Shown here in pieces: positions 1 through 11,282 of a stretch of 60,245 nt of DNA. Source of the stretch: Clostridia bacterium (lineage in GTDB: Bacteria; Bacillota; Clostridia; Christensenellales; Aristaeellaceae); assembly GCA_017527065.1 (NCBI GenBank), contig JAFXQO010000075.1, forward strand, positions 1 to 60,245. Direction: 5' to 3'. The first letter of the stretch is position 1. The number at the start of each line of letters is the position of its first letter. A program made the position numbers and the translations under genes. The notes under the pieces are model-generated. The model did not search any database. It was not told the origin of the DNA and saw nothing but the letters and a program-made list of their open reading frames with translations.

Positions 1-50
1 AGCATGCTGTTCACCGCCTGTTGCGTTTCTTTATTGCTTATATTCGACAT
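1..50 (-). CDS. 5' end of an unidentified protein, cut by the window edge
   Basis: An ATG on the minus strand at 48-50 is preceded by AGAGGTG with a short spacer and opens a frame that reads MSNISNKETQQAVNSM to the window edge without a stop. It lies downstream of the bcp terminator, so it would be the start of the next gene on the same strand. Only about 16 codons are visible and no family can be assigned. It could be a chance frame, but the ribosome-binding site is convincing. Confidence 0.4.
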   Translation of the reverse strand, partial: MSNISNKETQQAVNSM

Positions 51-100
51 TGCACCTCTATTTCCCTTTTGGTCGCTTTTGGGTTTTTCAGAAAAATATC

Positions 101-134
101 AAAAAAACCGCTGACAATTTGTCTTTGTCAACGG
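101..134 (-). terminator. Rho-independent terminator downstream of bcp
   Basis: On the minus strand a 10-bp stem (108-117 with 125-134, one G-U pair) closes a short loop and is followed directly by seven U residues (A101-A107 on the plus strand). It ends the MATE-esterase-bcp operon. Confidence 0.8.
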
Positions 135-139
135 TCTGA

Positions 140-176
140 GCGCGCCGTGAAACCCCTGTCGGATTTCACGGCGCGC
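140..176. repeat. Perfect 13-bp inverted repeat
   Basis: GCGCGCCGTGAAA at 140-152 is exactly complementary to 164-176 around an 11-base loop. It sits between the bcp stop and the U-tract terminator. It lacks its own U-run on the minus strand, so it may be an RNA 3'-end stabilising hairpin or part of a double terminator. Confidence 0.6.
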
Positions 177-189
177 CCTTGTTTTGGAG

Positions 190-645
190 TCAGTCCAGTT
201 CGTCCAGCATCTGGGCGGGATTTTCCTTGGCCTTGACCTTGCCAAACGCCTTCACGATGACGCCCGCCTCGTCGATGAGGTAGGTCGTGCGCACGACACC
301 CATGGTCGTCTTGCCATAGTTCGTCTTCTCCTGCCACACGTCGTAGGCCTTGATGGCTTCGAGATTCACGTCGGAGAGCAGCGTAAAGGGCAGGCCGTAT
401 TTCTCCTCGAATTTCTTGTGGGAGGCCACGCTGTCCTTGCTCACGCCCAACACGACCGCGTCCTTTTCACGGAATTGCGGATAGAGCTCCGCAAAACCGC
501 AGGCCTGAGCCGTGCAGCCCGCCGTGTTGTCCTTCGGGTAAAAGTACAAGACGACCTTCTTTCCCGCGTATTCCTCCAGCGTGTGGATAACACCGTTCTG
601 GTCCGGCAGGCTGAAAGAAGGCGCTTTCTCACCGATTGCCAGCAT
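190..645 (-). CDS. bcp: Thioredoxin-dependent peroxiredoxin, Bcp/PrxQ type
   Basis: A 151-residue cytoplasmic thiol peroxidase that reduces H2O2 and organic hydroperoxides using thioredoxin. The AhpC/TSA fold spans the whole protein. The peroxidatic cysteine is C44 in the NTAGCT motif, preceded by YFYPKD, and the resolving cysteine C49 lies five residues later as in atypical 2-Cys Bcp enzymes. Length matches the family (about 150 residues). The start has a GGAGG-type site. It is the last gene of an apparent operon behind the esterase (15-base gap) and a MATE exporter, ending at the terminator at 101-134. Whether the three genes share a stress role is inference. Confidence 0.95.
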   Translation of the reverse strand: MLAIGEKAPSFSLPDQNGVIHTLEEYAGKKVVLYFYPKDNTAGCTAQACGFAELYPQFREKDAVVLGVSKDSVASHKKFEEKYGLPFTLLSDVNLEAIKAYDVWQEKTNYGKTTMGVVRTTYLIDEAGVIVKAFGKVKAKENPAQMLDELD

Positions 646-660
646 ACATATCCCCTCCTG

Positions 661-1698
661 TCATTGCTTTTCATTCGTTTGCATGGATTGCTTCCATCCC
701 GTAAGCCTGTCGAAGGCCGGCCAGCCCAGCGCGGCGTAGAAGCGGTGGCCTTCCGGGCCGACGACATGCTCGAATTTGTCCGGCGCGCCTGCCGCCGCGT
801 AATAGCGCCGGGCGATCTCCGCCTGCTCCTTCGCCGCGTCGAGCGGGAAGATGCCGTCGTCCCTGCCGTTCACCACGACCAGCGGTCTCGGCGCGATCAG
901 GCCGGCCAGATCGCCCATGTCGAAGTCCTTCATGATGCCCGGCACGTAATTGCACAGGCAGTGATACTGCGCGCCGATGGAGGCGAGATACCCGCAGAAG
1001 GCGCAGGAAGGCATGGCCGCGCCGATGCGCTCGTCCAGCGCCGCGGCGTAGATCGTGGCTGTGCCGCCGCCTGAATTGCCCATCACGGCGACGCGGCTCA
1101 TGTCGAGCTGCGGGAACCGCGCGCCGACTACGTCGATGGCGCGGGAAATATCCCAGCAGCGCTGGCCGATTAGCGTCTTTCCCAGCAGCAAAGCCTGTAC
1201 GGCGGGCTGATAGCAGGCGGGGCCCTTCTCCGTGCCGCCGCGCTCGCCGAAGCCCCGCTGCTCCAGCGCCAGCGCCGCCTGCCCGCGCGAGACGATCTGC
1301 CGGGCAAAGTCGCGGTCGCCGCCGCTGATGGTGGCCTCGTCGCCCTCGTAGACAGGCCGGCCCAGCGAGATGTGAACGCCCTTCGAGTGGCCCTGCAGGC
1401 AGATGACCAGCGGCAGCTTTTCCTCCGAAGCATCCTTTGGCAGGAGCAGGTGTCCGATCACGTCCACCTCCGGCTCGCTTTCAAAGAGGAAACGAATCTC
1501 CGTGCAGTCCGGGTGTTCGCGCGTCCATTCGACGCGGAAGTTGGGTTCGGCGCGTTCCAGTGGCAGGCCGAGCAGCGCCATAAGCCGCGCCCGGGCCTTC
1601 GCCTGCCACGCGGCGAAATCCTCCCCCGCCGCCATGCGCATGGACGGGCGGGCGTCTTTCATCAGATGGAGCATCCTGACTTGTGGATTCAGAGCCAT
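661..1698 (-). CDS. Alpha/beta-hydrolase, acetylxylan-esterase/dienelactone-hydrolase-like
   Basis: A 345-residue hydrolase without a signal peptide. The nucleophile elbow is GNSGGG with S209; the acid is probably in GRDDGIFP and the histidine in PEGHRFY near the C-terminus, giving the Ser-Asp-His order of the fold. The mid-protein pattern LVICLQGHSKGVHISLG resembles the oxyanion-hole strand of the large Abhydrolase_7 group that includes predicted acetylxylan esterases. The substrate cannot be read from sequence; deacetylation of plant-type glycans would fit the GH31 and GH20 genes nearby. It sits 18 bases after a MATE gene and 15 bases before bcp, so is probably co-transcribed with them. Confidence 0.8.
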   Translation of the reverse strand: MALNPQVRMLHLMKDARPSMRMAAGEDFAAWQAKARARLMALLGLPLERAEPNFRVEWTREHPDCTEIRFLFESEPEVDVIGHLLLPKDASEEKLPLVICLQGHSKGVHISLGRPVYEGDEATISGGDRDFARQIVSRGQAALALEQRGFGERGGTEKGPACYQPAVQALLLGKTLIGQRCWDISRAIDVVGARFPQLDMSRVAVMGNSGGGTATIYAAALDERIGAAMPSCAFCGYLASIGAQYHCLCNYVPGIMKDFDMGDLAGLIAPRPLVVVNGRDDGIFPLDAAKEQAEIARRYYAAAGAPDKFEHVVGPEGHRFYAALGWPAFDRLTGWKQSMQTNEKQ

Positions 1699-1716
1699 GT
1701 TCTGTCCTCCTGTTCG

Positions 1717-3102
1717 TTACGGTTTCCGCGGCTGTGACTGCCGCGCGCCGGTAATACCCAGATGATTGAGGAATCGGCGATACAGGACGGCGGCGACCGC
1801 GAAAGTGACGATCTCGACGATCGGCACAGCCAGCCAGATCAGCTGCTGGCTGTGGGTAATGGCAGAGAGCAGCGCAAAACCGGCGATCAGCAGCACGCAC
1901 TGGCGCAGCAGATTGATGAAAAGCGCGTATCGGCTGTGATCCAGCGCCTGCATGCTGCTGGAAAAGATCATGGAAACCGCGGCGAAGGGCAGCGAAATCA
2001 CGCACGTCCGCAGGCATGCCATGCCGATGAGCCGCATCTGTTCGCCCGCGCTGAACATGGTGAGGATCGCGCCGGGAATGATTTCCAGAATGACCAGCAA
2101 AAGGCTCATCAGCCCGGCGCTGACCATGATCGCCAGCTTCATGGTCTGATTGACGCGGTCAATGCGTTTCCTGCCGTAATTGTAGCCGAGTATGGCCACC
2201 ATGCCGCTGTTGAGGCCGAAGATGGGCATGAAGCAGAAGTTCTGCAGCTTCATCCAGACGCCGTAGACGGCGGTCGCCGTGGTCGAATAGACCAGCAGGA
2301 TCTGATTGATGAAGAAGCTGGTGAGCGAAGAAAGGCCCATCGTGATGATCGAAGGCATGCCCACGCGCAGTATGCCTATCGCGGCGTCCGCGTGGAACGC
2401 GGGACGAAGGATGTCATGTTTGACAGCCTCGATGTGCTTTCTGTTCAGGGCTATGGCCACGATTGCGGAGAAGATCTGCCCGCCCACGGTGGCGTAGGCC
2501 GCGCCGGCGATGCCCATGGCCGGAAAAGGCCCGAGGCCGAAGATCAGCAGCGGATCGAAGACGAGGTTGAACACCGCGCCGCAGATCATCGTCACCATGG
2601 AGAGCACGGGACTGCCTGCGGACACCAGCAGGCGCTCGTAATACTTGCTGAATATCGAGCCGCAGGACAACACCCAGTTGATCGTGAGGTATGTCGTGCC
2701 CATCTCGGCGATTTCGGCCACGTCGGTTTGGGCGCGGAAGAGCGGCCCTGAAGCGAAGACGCCCAGCAGGATAAAGAGGAACGTAAAGCCAAGGCTCATG
2801 GCGGTCATCGTGCGGATATGCCGGGACGCCTTTTCCCTGTCCCCCATGCCCATGTAACGCGACCACAGTGCCGAAACGCCGACGGACGTGCCCACGGCGA
2901 TGGCCGTGACGATCTGCTGCATGGGGAACGCCAGCGACACGGCCGTCAGCGCGTTTTCGGAGATCCGGGCCACGAACATGGAATCGACGATGTTGTACAT
3001 GGCCTGTATGAAGAATGAAATCATGATCGGCAGGCTCATCTTGAACAGCACCGTGTGAATCGGCTGCTCCGACATCATGGCCATGTTGTCCTTCTTGCTC
3101 AT
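1717..3102 (-). CDS. MATE family efflux transporter
   Basis: A 461-residue polytopic membrane protein with about 12 hydrophobic segments in two pseudo-symmetric halves. The N-terminal part (PIHTVLFKMSLPIMISFFIQ, then NIVDSMFVARI) and the repeat near residue 240 (GILRVGMPSIITMGLSSL) are typical of MATE Na+ or H+ coupled drug/metabolite antiporters. It is the first gene of the operon with the esterase and bcp. Substrate unknown. It is one of four MATE genes in the first 29 kb and is not closely similar to the others by eye. Confidence 0.93.
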   Translation of the reverse strand: MSKKDNMAMMSEQPIHTVLFKMSLPIMISFFIQAMYNIVDSMFVARISENALTAVSLAFPMQQIVTAIAVGTSVGVSALWSRYMGMGDREKASRHIRTMTAMSLGFTFLFILLGVFASGPLFRAQTDVAEIAEMGTTYLTINWVLSCGSIFSKYYERLLVSAGSPVLSMVTMICGAVFNLVFDPLLIFGLGPFPAMGIAGAAYATVGGQIFSAIVAIALNRKHIEAVKHDILRPAFHADAAIGILRVGMPSIITMGLSSLTSFFINQILLVYSTTATAVYGVWMKLQNFCFMPIFGLNSGMVAILGYNYGRKRIDRVNQTMKLAIMVSAGLMSLLLVILEIIPGAILTMFSAGEQMRLIGMACLRTCVISLPFAAVSMIFSSSMQALDHSRYALFINLLRQCVLLIAGFALLSAITHSQQLIWLAVPIVEIVTFAVAAVLYRRFLNHLGITGARQSQPRKP

Positions 3103-3136
3103 AAAATAATAGTCCCTTCTGTAAGCGTCTTCCGTT

Positions 3137-3171
3137 CAAAAGGCGGAACCGCTCGTTCAAACGGTTCCGCC
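3137..3171 (-). terminator. Terminator downstream of the membrane pyrophosphatase gene
   Basis: A perfect 10-bp GC-rich stem (142-151 with 162-171 of the 3-kb block) is followed on the minus strand by UUUU. It separates the pyrophosphatase gene (stop at 3187) from the MATE gene that starts at 3102. Confidence 0.65.
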
Positions 3172-3186
3172 CTCTGGGATGGTTTT

Positions 3187-5346
<2,160 letters not shown>

Positions 5347-5388
5347 ACCAGTAACCTCCTCAGTATTCCTTGCTCACGAAAGAAGATT

Positions 5389-6279
5389 TCAGAACCACGC
5401 GCCGTAGCCCAGCTTGATCAGGTTGTCGCGGCTGATGGCCAGGCTGTCCATCGGATCGCGGTCATAGCAGGTATCCTGCTCGATCAGGAAGTACTCGCTG
5501 CCGCCCGCCAGGCCGGCGTCGATGCATTCCTTGATAGGCAGCGTGCCCTCGCCCACCTCGGCGAACTGGATCGCGCCGTACATGGGGCTGACCTGCTTGA
5601 TCTCGATGCCCATCTCCTTCAGCTTCTTGCCGAGAGCAAAGCGCTTGCCGAAATCGAAGTCGTCTCCGTCCACTACGATGCGGTAGTCCTTCAGGTGCAG
5701 CAGGCGGATGCGTCCGGCGTAGCGGTTGATGATGCGGACAGGGTCCTCGCCGCCCGCGTGGATCCAGTGGATGTCCAGCTCGAAGCCCATCGAGGTGCTG
5801 TCCTTGATGTGGTCGAGGATGTACTTGCCGTCCACCTTCTGGAACTCGCAGGAATGGTTGTGATAGTAGTAGTCAATGCCGTCCTTCTTCAGCTTGGCGA
5901 CGTATTTTTCCGTCTCCTCGCAGAAGCGCATCATGCCGTCCTTGGTGGCCATCTGCGCGATGGGGCCCATGCCAAGCCGCAGCATGTTGCAGTCCAGGGT
6001 AGCCAGGTCGCTCAGAATCTTGTCATAGTCGGTTTCCAGGCATTCCATGCCGGGGCGCATGGCGGTCATGGAGGCGTTGATGGCCGCGACCTTGATGCCG
6101 AAGTCCTGCTGCGCGCGTTTGAACTCGGCCACGTTTTCCTTCGTCATGGGGATCTGGCTGATCTCGATGCAGCGGTAGCCCAGCTCGTGGCAGCGCTTCA
6201 TGGTCTCATAGATGCCGTTCTTTTCGATGACGCCGCGGATGGTGCTCAGCTGAATGCCGATGAGTCCTTTCTTCTCCAT
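5389..6279 (-). CDS. Sugar phosphate isomerase/epimerase, xylose-isomerase-like TIM barrel
   Basis: A 296-residue AP-endonuclease-2/xylose-isomerase-type TIM barrel. The start MEKKGLIGIQL is chosen because AAGGAG lies 7 bases upstream; a longer frame to 6351 lacks this. Expected metal ligands are spread as in the family: the YYYHNHSCEFQ strand, GFELDIHWIHAGG, LLHLKDYR and EVGEGTLP near the end. Such proteins isomerise or epimerise keto-sugars, inositol derivatives or oxidised sugars and are usually paired with a Gfo/Idh/MocA oxidoreductase, as here (gene 34 bases upstream). The exact substrate is unknown. Confidence 0.88.
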   Translation of the reverse strand: MEKKGLIGIQLSTIRGVIEKNGIYETMKRCHELGYRCIEISQIPMTKENVAEFKRAQQDFGIKVAAINASMTAMRPGMECLETDYDKILSDLATLDCNMLRLGMGPIAQMATKDGMMRFCEETEKYVAKLKKDGIDYYYHNHSCEFQKVDGKYILDHIKDSTSMGFELDIHWIHAGGEDPVRIINRYAGRIRLLHLKDYRIVVDGDDFDFGKRFALGKKLKEMGIEIKQVSPMYGAIQFAEVGEGTLPIKECIDAGLAGGSEYFLIEQDTCYDRDPMDSLAISRDNLIKLGYGAWF

Positions 6280-6313
6280 TGTGTTTCTCCTTTCTATGAT
6301 CCGATACGTTCGT

Positions 6314-7510
6314 TTACAGCTCGCGGAGGGGGAATTTTCCCTCGGCGGCAATGCGCTTGTTCAGTTCGGCCATGTACAGCGCCTCGTCGGCCGGCATGTC
6401 GATGGTCTTGTCCAGCCAGGCGGACAGCTGTGTGGCGTTGGCAAGGCGGACGCCGTTGATGCCCTCCTCGCCGGGGGCCAGCAGATCGTCGCCATGCAGG
6501 ATGTGGTTCGCGAAGTTCTCCATTACGCCGCCGTGCTGTGGGCCTTCGCCGGGCACGCCCTCGATGATCTCGGTCTCGTTGGCCTTGCCGCCGGCGGAAT
6601 TGCCGCGCATCAGCATCATGGCTTCGCGCATGTCCATATTGGCGTTTACGTAGTCCTCGTCATAGGCGAAGCGGATAACGGTCGCCTTGTTGTTTTCGAC
6701 CACGATCTTGCCCTTGCTCAGGTCGATTTCCAGGCGGTTGGTGCCCATCATGTCGTGGGTGCATGTCACGAACACGCCGGTCGCCCCGTTTTCATACTCG
6801 GTGAGGATGGTCACATCGTTTTCAACGGCGATGTCGCGGTGCGCGCCGTTGACGCACTTGGCCGTCACCTTGGAGGGAATGCCGCAGATCCACTGCCAAA
6901 GGTCCAGCTGATGGGGCGCCTGGTTCACCAGCACGCCGCCGCCTTCGCCGCCCCAGGTCGCGCGCCAGGCGCTGCTGCGGTAATAGGAATCGGTGCGCCA
7001 CCAGCTGTTGATGATCCAGTTGGACCGGCGGATCTCGCCCAGCTCGCCGGACTGAACCAGCTCGCGAATCTTGATATAGAGCGGGTTGGTGCGCTGGTTG
7101 AACATGATGCCGAAGGTGAGCTCGGGGTGTTTTTTCGCGCAGGCGATCATCTTTTCAACGTCGCTGGCCGCCACACCCGCGGGTTTTTCAACGAGCACAT
7201 GTTTTCCGTGCTCCAGCGCGAAGATCGCCACCTCATGATGCAGGTAATGCGGCACGGTTGTGATCACGGCGTCAACCTTGTCGGAGCAGACGAGTTCCTT
7301 CCAGTCGCTGTAGAAGGGAATGTCGGGATACTTCTCCTTGAACTCCTTTTCCTTCTGGGGATCCCAGTCGCAGATCGCGCCGACCACCATATTGTCCGGC
7401 GCGTACAGAGGCGGTCTTCCGGGAAAGCTGGGCTGCGTTCCGGTCAACAGGCGCGTATACAGACCGCCCTGCTGACCCAGACCAATGATACCGAGGCGAA
7501 CCTTATCCAT
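6314..7510 (-). CDS. Gfo/Idh/MocA family NAD(P)-dependent oxidoreductase
   Basis: A 398-residue oxidoreductase. The N-terminal Rossmann fold opens with GIIGLGQQGGLY, and the conserved cofactor/catalytic element HVLVEKPAG follows at about residue 120. The C-terminal alpha/beta domain contains the GEGGGVLVNQAPHQLDLWQW segment, with the family histidine that helps in catalysis. These enzymes oxidise or reduce sugars, inositols and glycosides. It heads a minus-strand set with the isomerase and, probably, the pyrophosphatase. It is divergent from the GH31 operon across a 308-base AT-rich region, which suggests a common sugar-responsive control region. Confidence 0.92.
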   Translation of the reverse strand: MDKVRLGIIGLGQQGGLYTRLLTGTQPSFPGRPPLYAPDNMVVGAICDWDPQKEKEFKEKYPDIPFYSDWKELVCSDKVDAVITTVPHYLHHEVAIFALEHGKHVLVEKPAGVAASDVEKMIACAKKHPELTFGIMFNQRTNPLYIKIRELVQSGELGEIRRSNWIINSWWRTDSYYRSSAWRATWGGEGGGVLVNQAPHQLDLWQWICGIPSKVTAKCVNGAHRDIAVENDVTILTEYENGATGVFVTCTHDMMGTNRLEIDLSKGKIVVENNKATVIRFAYDEDYVNANMDMREAMMLMRGNSAGGKANETEIIEGVPGEGPQHGGVMENFANHILHGDDLLAPGEEGINGVRLANATQLSAWLDKTIDMPADEALYMAELNKRIAAEGKFPLREL

Positions 7511-7818
7511 TGCAATTCCTCCATTCGTGATCGTTGTAATCCCCTATTTCACCATTTTTATTTTATCATGTTTGCCGCCTCATTTTATTGCATATTGGCT
7601 CAAATATATTGCGAATTCGCGCATATCAAAAAGACCGGCGTCCTTCTGTTTATGAAAAGACCAACCCCGGTATTTATTTGAAGATTCCGACCTGATTATC
7701 TGCGGATATTGTTAATTTTGCGTTTTGGCATTGATTCGCATTTTCATAGCAAGTAGAATTGATATGAAACAATATGAAGGTTTGATCATTCTCCTATTCC
7801 GCACCTGGAGGTGGGCTC
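7511..7818. promoter_or_regulatory. Divergent AT-rich control region between the Gfo/Idh and GH31 genes
   Basis: This 308-base gap has no coding frame with a ribosome site and is much richer in A/T than its flanks. It contains the palindrome GCGAATTCGC at about 7610-7620 inside a loosely symmetric ATAT...ATAT context, which could be an operator. No riboswitch fold was recognised. A separate promoter for the plus-strand operon is listed. Confidence 0.4.
7731..7759 (+). promoter_or_regulatory. Sigma-A-type promoter for the GH31 operon
   Basis: TTGATT at 7731-7736 and TAGAAT at 7754-7759 are separated by exactly 17 bases, about 60 bases before the GH31 start codon. Confidence 0.6.
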
Positions 7819-10107
7819 ATGCTGAAAGCCGTTCGCCGGCCCGGACGCGCCGTCATCGAAACGCGCTCTCTTCCCGAAGGCATTGTTCTGCGCAGCGAAT
7901 ACGCCCTCACCCGCGTCGTCGCGATGAGCAAAAACATCCTGCGCGTGACAACGACGCGGCGCGAGGCCTTTTCCGATTCGCCGTCGCCCTTCGTTGAGCG
8001 GCGCATCCCGACGCCCGCCGCTGTGCGCGTTGAAAAGGGTGAAGCCCTCATCGACGCGGGAGGGATTCGCGCCTCGGTCAGCCTGGCGGACGGGCGCGTG
8101 CGTTTTTTCAATGCCGACGGCCTCGCCATTCTCTCCGAAGGCGAAGGCAAATCCCTCGATTTCTTTGAGTCGACCCGCATCGCCCGCGGCGTTCCGGCGC
8201 AGACGGAGGAAATCGAGACGGCAGACGGCATAAAAACGGTCGTTCGCAGCGCGCCGAGGGAGCCCTATAAAACGCTCTGCCGCGCGCGCCTGCCGCTCTC
8301 GCTCACGGAGGACGAGGCGCTGTTCGGCTGCGGCCAGCCGGAATCCGGCCCGGCGAACCTGCGCGGGCGGAAACTCTTCATGTGCCAGAGCAATCGCGCC
8401 ATTGCGCTGCCTTTTATCGTGTCCACGCGCGGCTGGGGACTGCTGCTCGACTGCGGCTGCCCGTTTATCTTCCAGGACGGGAAGGACGGCGCGTATCTCT
8501 ACATCGAAGCGGTCGAAGAACTGGACTATTACGTGATCGCCGGTTCCTGCGAGGAGGCCGTTAAGGGATATCACTTTCTCACCGGCAGGCCCTCACTCCT
8601 GCCGCGCTGGGCGTTCGGCTATATTCAGTCCCAGGAGCGGTACGAGACGCAGGACGAAGTGCTGTCCATCGCGCGGGCATGCCGCGACAGGGGCATCGGC
8701 GTGGACTGCGTGGTGATGGACTGGTGTTCCTGGCCCGATGGCCAATGGGGGCAGAAGTCCTTCGACCCGGTCCGCTTCCCCGCGCCTGACGCCATGACCC
8801 GCGCTTTGCGAGACCTGCACGCGCACTTCATGATTTCCATCTGGCCAAACGTCAATCCCAACACGCCGAACCACGCGGAATTCGCGGCGAAGGGCCAGCT
8901 TCTTCCCGGCGGCAGTCTCTACGACGCGCTCAATCCCGCGGCGCGTGAAACATACTGGAAGCAGGCGTGCGAGGGGCTCTACCGTTATGGCGTGGACGGC
9001 TGGTGGTGCGATTCGAGTGAACCCGTGACCAGCGAATGGTCCCGCGCGGAACGGCCCGAGGAGGACGACGTCTACCGTGAAACGCGGGACGCGACGGCCA
9101 ACATGCTCGGCGCGGATATGGGAAACAGCTATGCTTTCTTCCACGCGCGAACCATGTATGAGGGCCAGCGGGCGCAGAACGACGGCAAGCGCGTGGTCAA
9201 TCTGACGCGCTCCGGCTGGACGGGCCAGCAGAAATACGGCGTCATCCTCTGGTCGGGCGACATCACCGCCCGCTGGGAAACGCTCCGCAAGCAGGTCGCT
9301 ATCGGCCTCGACATGTGCGCCAGCGGCATTCCCTTCTGGACGCAGGACATCGGCGGCTTTTTCGTGAAGAAGGGCGCAGCCTGGTACTGGGACGGCCTCT
9401 TCGAGGACGGCTGGGCCGATCCGGAATTCCAGGAGCTGTTTGTGCGCTGGTATGAATACGCCGCTTTCCTGCCCGTGTTCCGCGGACACGGCACCGACGT
9501 CCGACGCGAACTCTGGAACGCCACCGGCGAAAACTACGACGCGCTGCTGCGGTTCAACCGCGTCCGCTACGAGCTGCTGCCCTACATCTATTCGCTGGCG
9601 GGCCGCATTGCGCTCGAGGGCGGGCTGATGATGAAGCCCCTCGCCTTCAATTATCCGGACGACGCCGGGGCGCGGGAAATCGACGACGAATTCCTGCTGG
9701 GCGACGATCTGCTCGTCTGCCCCGTTACGGAATACAGGGCGCGCAGGCGGCGCGTTTACCTCCCGGCGGGAATCTGGCACGAGCGCGTCACCGGGTGCGT
9801 CCATCAGGGCGGAGGATGGATCGACGCGGACGCCCCGCTTAACGCCATTCCCGTGTTTGTGCGCGCCGGGGCGATTGTGCCCGTGTTCCGGCCCGCCCTG
9901 TCGACGGAGGAAGCCTTCGCGCAGGCCTGCGAGCTGTGTGTATTCCCCGGCGCGGACGGCGCTTTCACGCTGTACGAAGACGCCGGAGACGGTTACGGCT
10001 ACGAAAACGGCGGCTACACGCTCACAAGCCTTCGCTGGAACGATTCCGCCGGAAAACTGACCTGTTCCAACGAGGCGCTTGAGTACACCGTCCGCATCAT
10101 GAAATGA
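7819..10107 (+). CDS. Glycoside hydrolase family 31 (alpha-glucosidase/alpha-xylosidase type)
   Basis: A 762-residue retaining alpha-glycosidase without a signal peptide, so probably cytoplasmic. The N-terminal beta-sandwich occupies about residues 1-250 and the TIM barrel about 255-590. The predicted nucleophile is D398 in GWWCDSSEP and the acid/base D481 in SGDITARW. The barrel entry GVDCVVMDWCSWPDG and a C-terminal beta domain (DDLLVCPVTEYRARRRRVYLP) complete the family layout. Members cleave alpha-glucosides, alpha-xylosides, alpha-galactosides or sulfoquinovosides, and the substrate is not decided here. GGAGGT precedes the start. It is the first gene of an operon with the UroD-like gene (14 bases) and a dehydrogenase. 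Confidence 0.93.
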   Translation: MLKAVRRPGRAVIETRSLPEGIVLRSEYALTRVVAMSKNILRVTTTRREAFSDSPSPFVERRIPTPAAVRVEKGEALIDAGGIRASVSLADGRVRFFNADGLAILSEGEGKSLDFFESTRIARGVPAQTEEIETADGIKTVVRSAPREPYKTLCRARLPLSLTEDEALFGCGQPESGPANLRGRKLFMCQSNRAIALPFIVSTRGWGLLLDCGCPFIFQDGKDGAYLYIEAVEELDYYVIAGSCEEAVKGYHFLTGRPSLLPRWAFGYIQSQERYETQDEVLSIARACRDRGIGVDCVVMDWCSWPDGQWGQKSFDPVRFPAPDAMTRALRDLHAHFMISIWPNVNPNTPNHAEFAAKGQLLPGGSLYDALNPAARETYWKQACEGLYRYGVDGWWCDSSEPVTSEWSRAERPEEDDVYRETRDATANMLGADMGNSYAFFHARTMYEGQRAQNDGKRVVNLTRSGWTGQQKYGVILWSGDITARWETLRKQVAIGLDMCASGIPFWTQDIGGFFVKKGAAWYWDGLFEDGWADPEFQELFVRWYEYAAFLPVFRGHGTDVRRELWNATGENYDALLRFNRVRYELLPYIYSLAGRIALEGGLMMKPLAFNYPDDAGAREIDDEFLLGDDLLVCPVTEYRARRRRVYLPAGIWHERVTGCVHQGGGWIDADAPLNAIPVFVRAGAIVPVFRPALSTEEAFAQACELCVFPGADGAFTLYEDAGDGYGYENGGYTLTSLRWNDSAGKLTCSNEALEYTVRIMK

Positions 10108-10121
10108 GAGGAGACGCCCGC

Positions 10122-11246
10122 ATGCTTTCAAAGACCAACTGGGACGAGACAAAGAGCAAATGGGACGCTTACTGGCGGCGGGATAATCCCGGGACGCCGC
10201 TCATGAGCGTCGTGGCGAAAAAAGAGAACTGGCGCGCCGAGCGCGCGGCGGAGCTGAAGAGCCGCGACATGGACGACAAATACCTGAATGCCGCGCGCAT
10301 CGCGGAGAGGTACCGCTACCACGCGGAAACCCATGAATTCCTCGCCGAGAGCTTCCCGAATATTTCACTCGATTTCGGCCCCGGCTCCATGGCCGCCTAT
10401 CTCGGCAGCGAGATCACCTTCCGGCCGGACACGGTGTGGTTTGGCGAATGCGTTGAAGACTGGGCTGGGTGGCCCGATCTCGCCTTCGACCCGGAAAACA
10501 AGTGGTTCAGGCGGCACATCCAGCTCTTTCGCGAGGTGAAGGCCCTCGCCGGGAACGACTTCTACCTCACCATTCCCGACATCATGGAGAATATCGACGT
10601 GATCGCCTCGCTGCGCGGCGCGCAGAACATCGTCTACGATCTGATCGACGACCCGGAGGAACTCACGCGGCGCATCGGGCAGGTGCAGGATATCTACTAC
10701 CGATATTACGACAGCTTTTACGAACTGGCGAAGGTCCGGGAGGACGGCGTGGATTCCTCCGCCTACACCGTATTCCAGATCTGGGGCCGGGGGAAGACTC
10801 TCAAGCTGCAATGCGACTTCTCGGCCATGATGTCGCCCGCGCAATTCCGCACGCTTATCCAGCCGGCGCTCATCCGTCAGTGCGAGGGGGCCGACCATGT
10901 GCTCTACCACCTGGACGGCCCGGACGCCATCCGCCATGTCCCGGCGCTGATGGAGGTGGACGGCATCGACGCGCTGCAGTGGACCAGCGGCAGCTACAAC
11001 CCGGACGGCACATTCGAGCAATGGTATCCCATCTACGATCAGGTCAGGCGCGCGGGCAAGGGCCTCTGGGTGCAGGTATATAACGACACAGTGGACGAGT
11101 GGATCAGCCGGATCGACCGGCTCGTGGCGCGCTACGGCACGAACGCGCTGTTCCTCCTCTTCCCCACTATGGACATGGCCAGCGCCGAAAAGCTCATGAC
11201 CCACGCCGAAAAGCACTGGAAGGACGTCGAAGGCAGCTTCAGGTGA
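10122..11246 (+). CDS. Uroporphyrinogen-decarboxylase-like (URO-D superfamily) protein
   Basis: A 374-residue protein whose second half looks like the URO-D/corrinoid methyltransferase TIM barrel: YHLDGPDAIRHVPALMEVDGIDALQWTSG followed by a C-terminal FLLFPTMD strand. It lacks the N-terminal Arg motifs that define true HemE and is not beside haem genes, so a porphyrin role is unlikely. The start at 10122 is chosen for GAGGAG 8 bases upstream. It lies between a GH31 glycosidase and a 2-hydroxyacid dehydrogenase in a tight operon. Such stand-alone UroD-like proteins in sugar operons have no established function. The fold assignment is fairly firm; the activity is unknown. Confidence 0.7.
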   Translation: MLSKTNWDETKSKWDAYWRRDNPGTPLMSVVAKKENWRAERAAELKSRDMDDKYLNAARIAERYRYHAETHEFLAESFPNISLDFGPGSMAAYLGSEITFRPDTVWFGECVEDWAGWPDLAFDPENKWFRRHIQLFREVKALAGNDFYLTIPDIMENIDVIASLRGAQNIVYDLIDDPEELTRRIGQVQDIYYRYYDSFYELAKVREDGVDSSAYTVFQIWGRGKTLKLQCDFSAMMSPAQFRTLIQPALIRQCEGADHVLYHLDGPDAIRHVPALMEVDGIDALQWTSGSYNPDGTFEQWYPIYDQVRRAGKGLWVQVYNDTVDEWISRIDRLVARYGTNALFLLFPTMDMASAEKLMTHAEKHWKDVEGSFR

Positions 11247-11282
11247 GCGCCGCCGTTCGACACGAGAAAGGAGCGTCATAAT

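Noticed and set aside
184-1074. Long plus-strand open frame overlapping bcp and the esterase
   Set aside because: It lies antisense to two well-supported genes, has no ribosome site and encodes a composition typical of GC-rich shadow frames.
10122-11246. Haem-synthesis HemE
   Set aside because: The N-terminal Arg signature is absent and no haem genes are nearby; only the superfamily is assigned.
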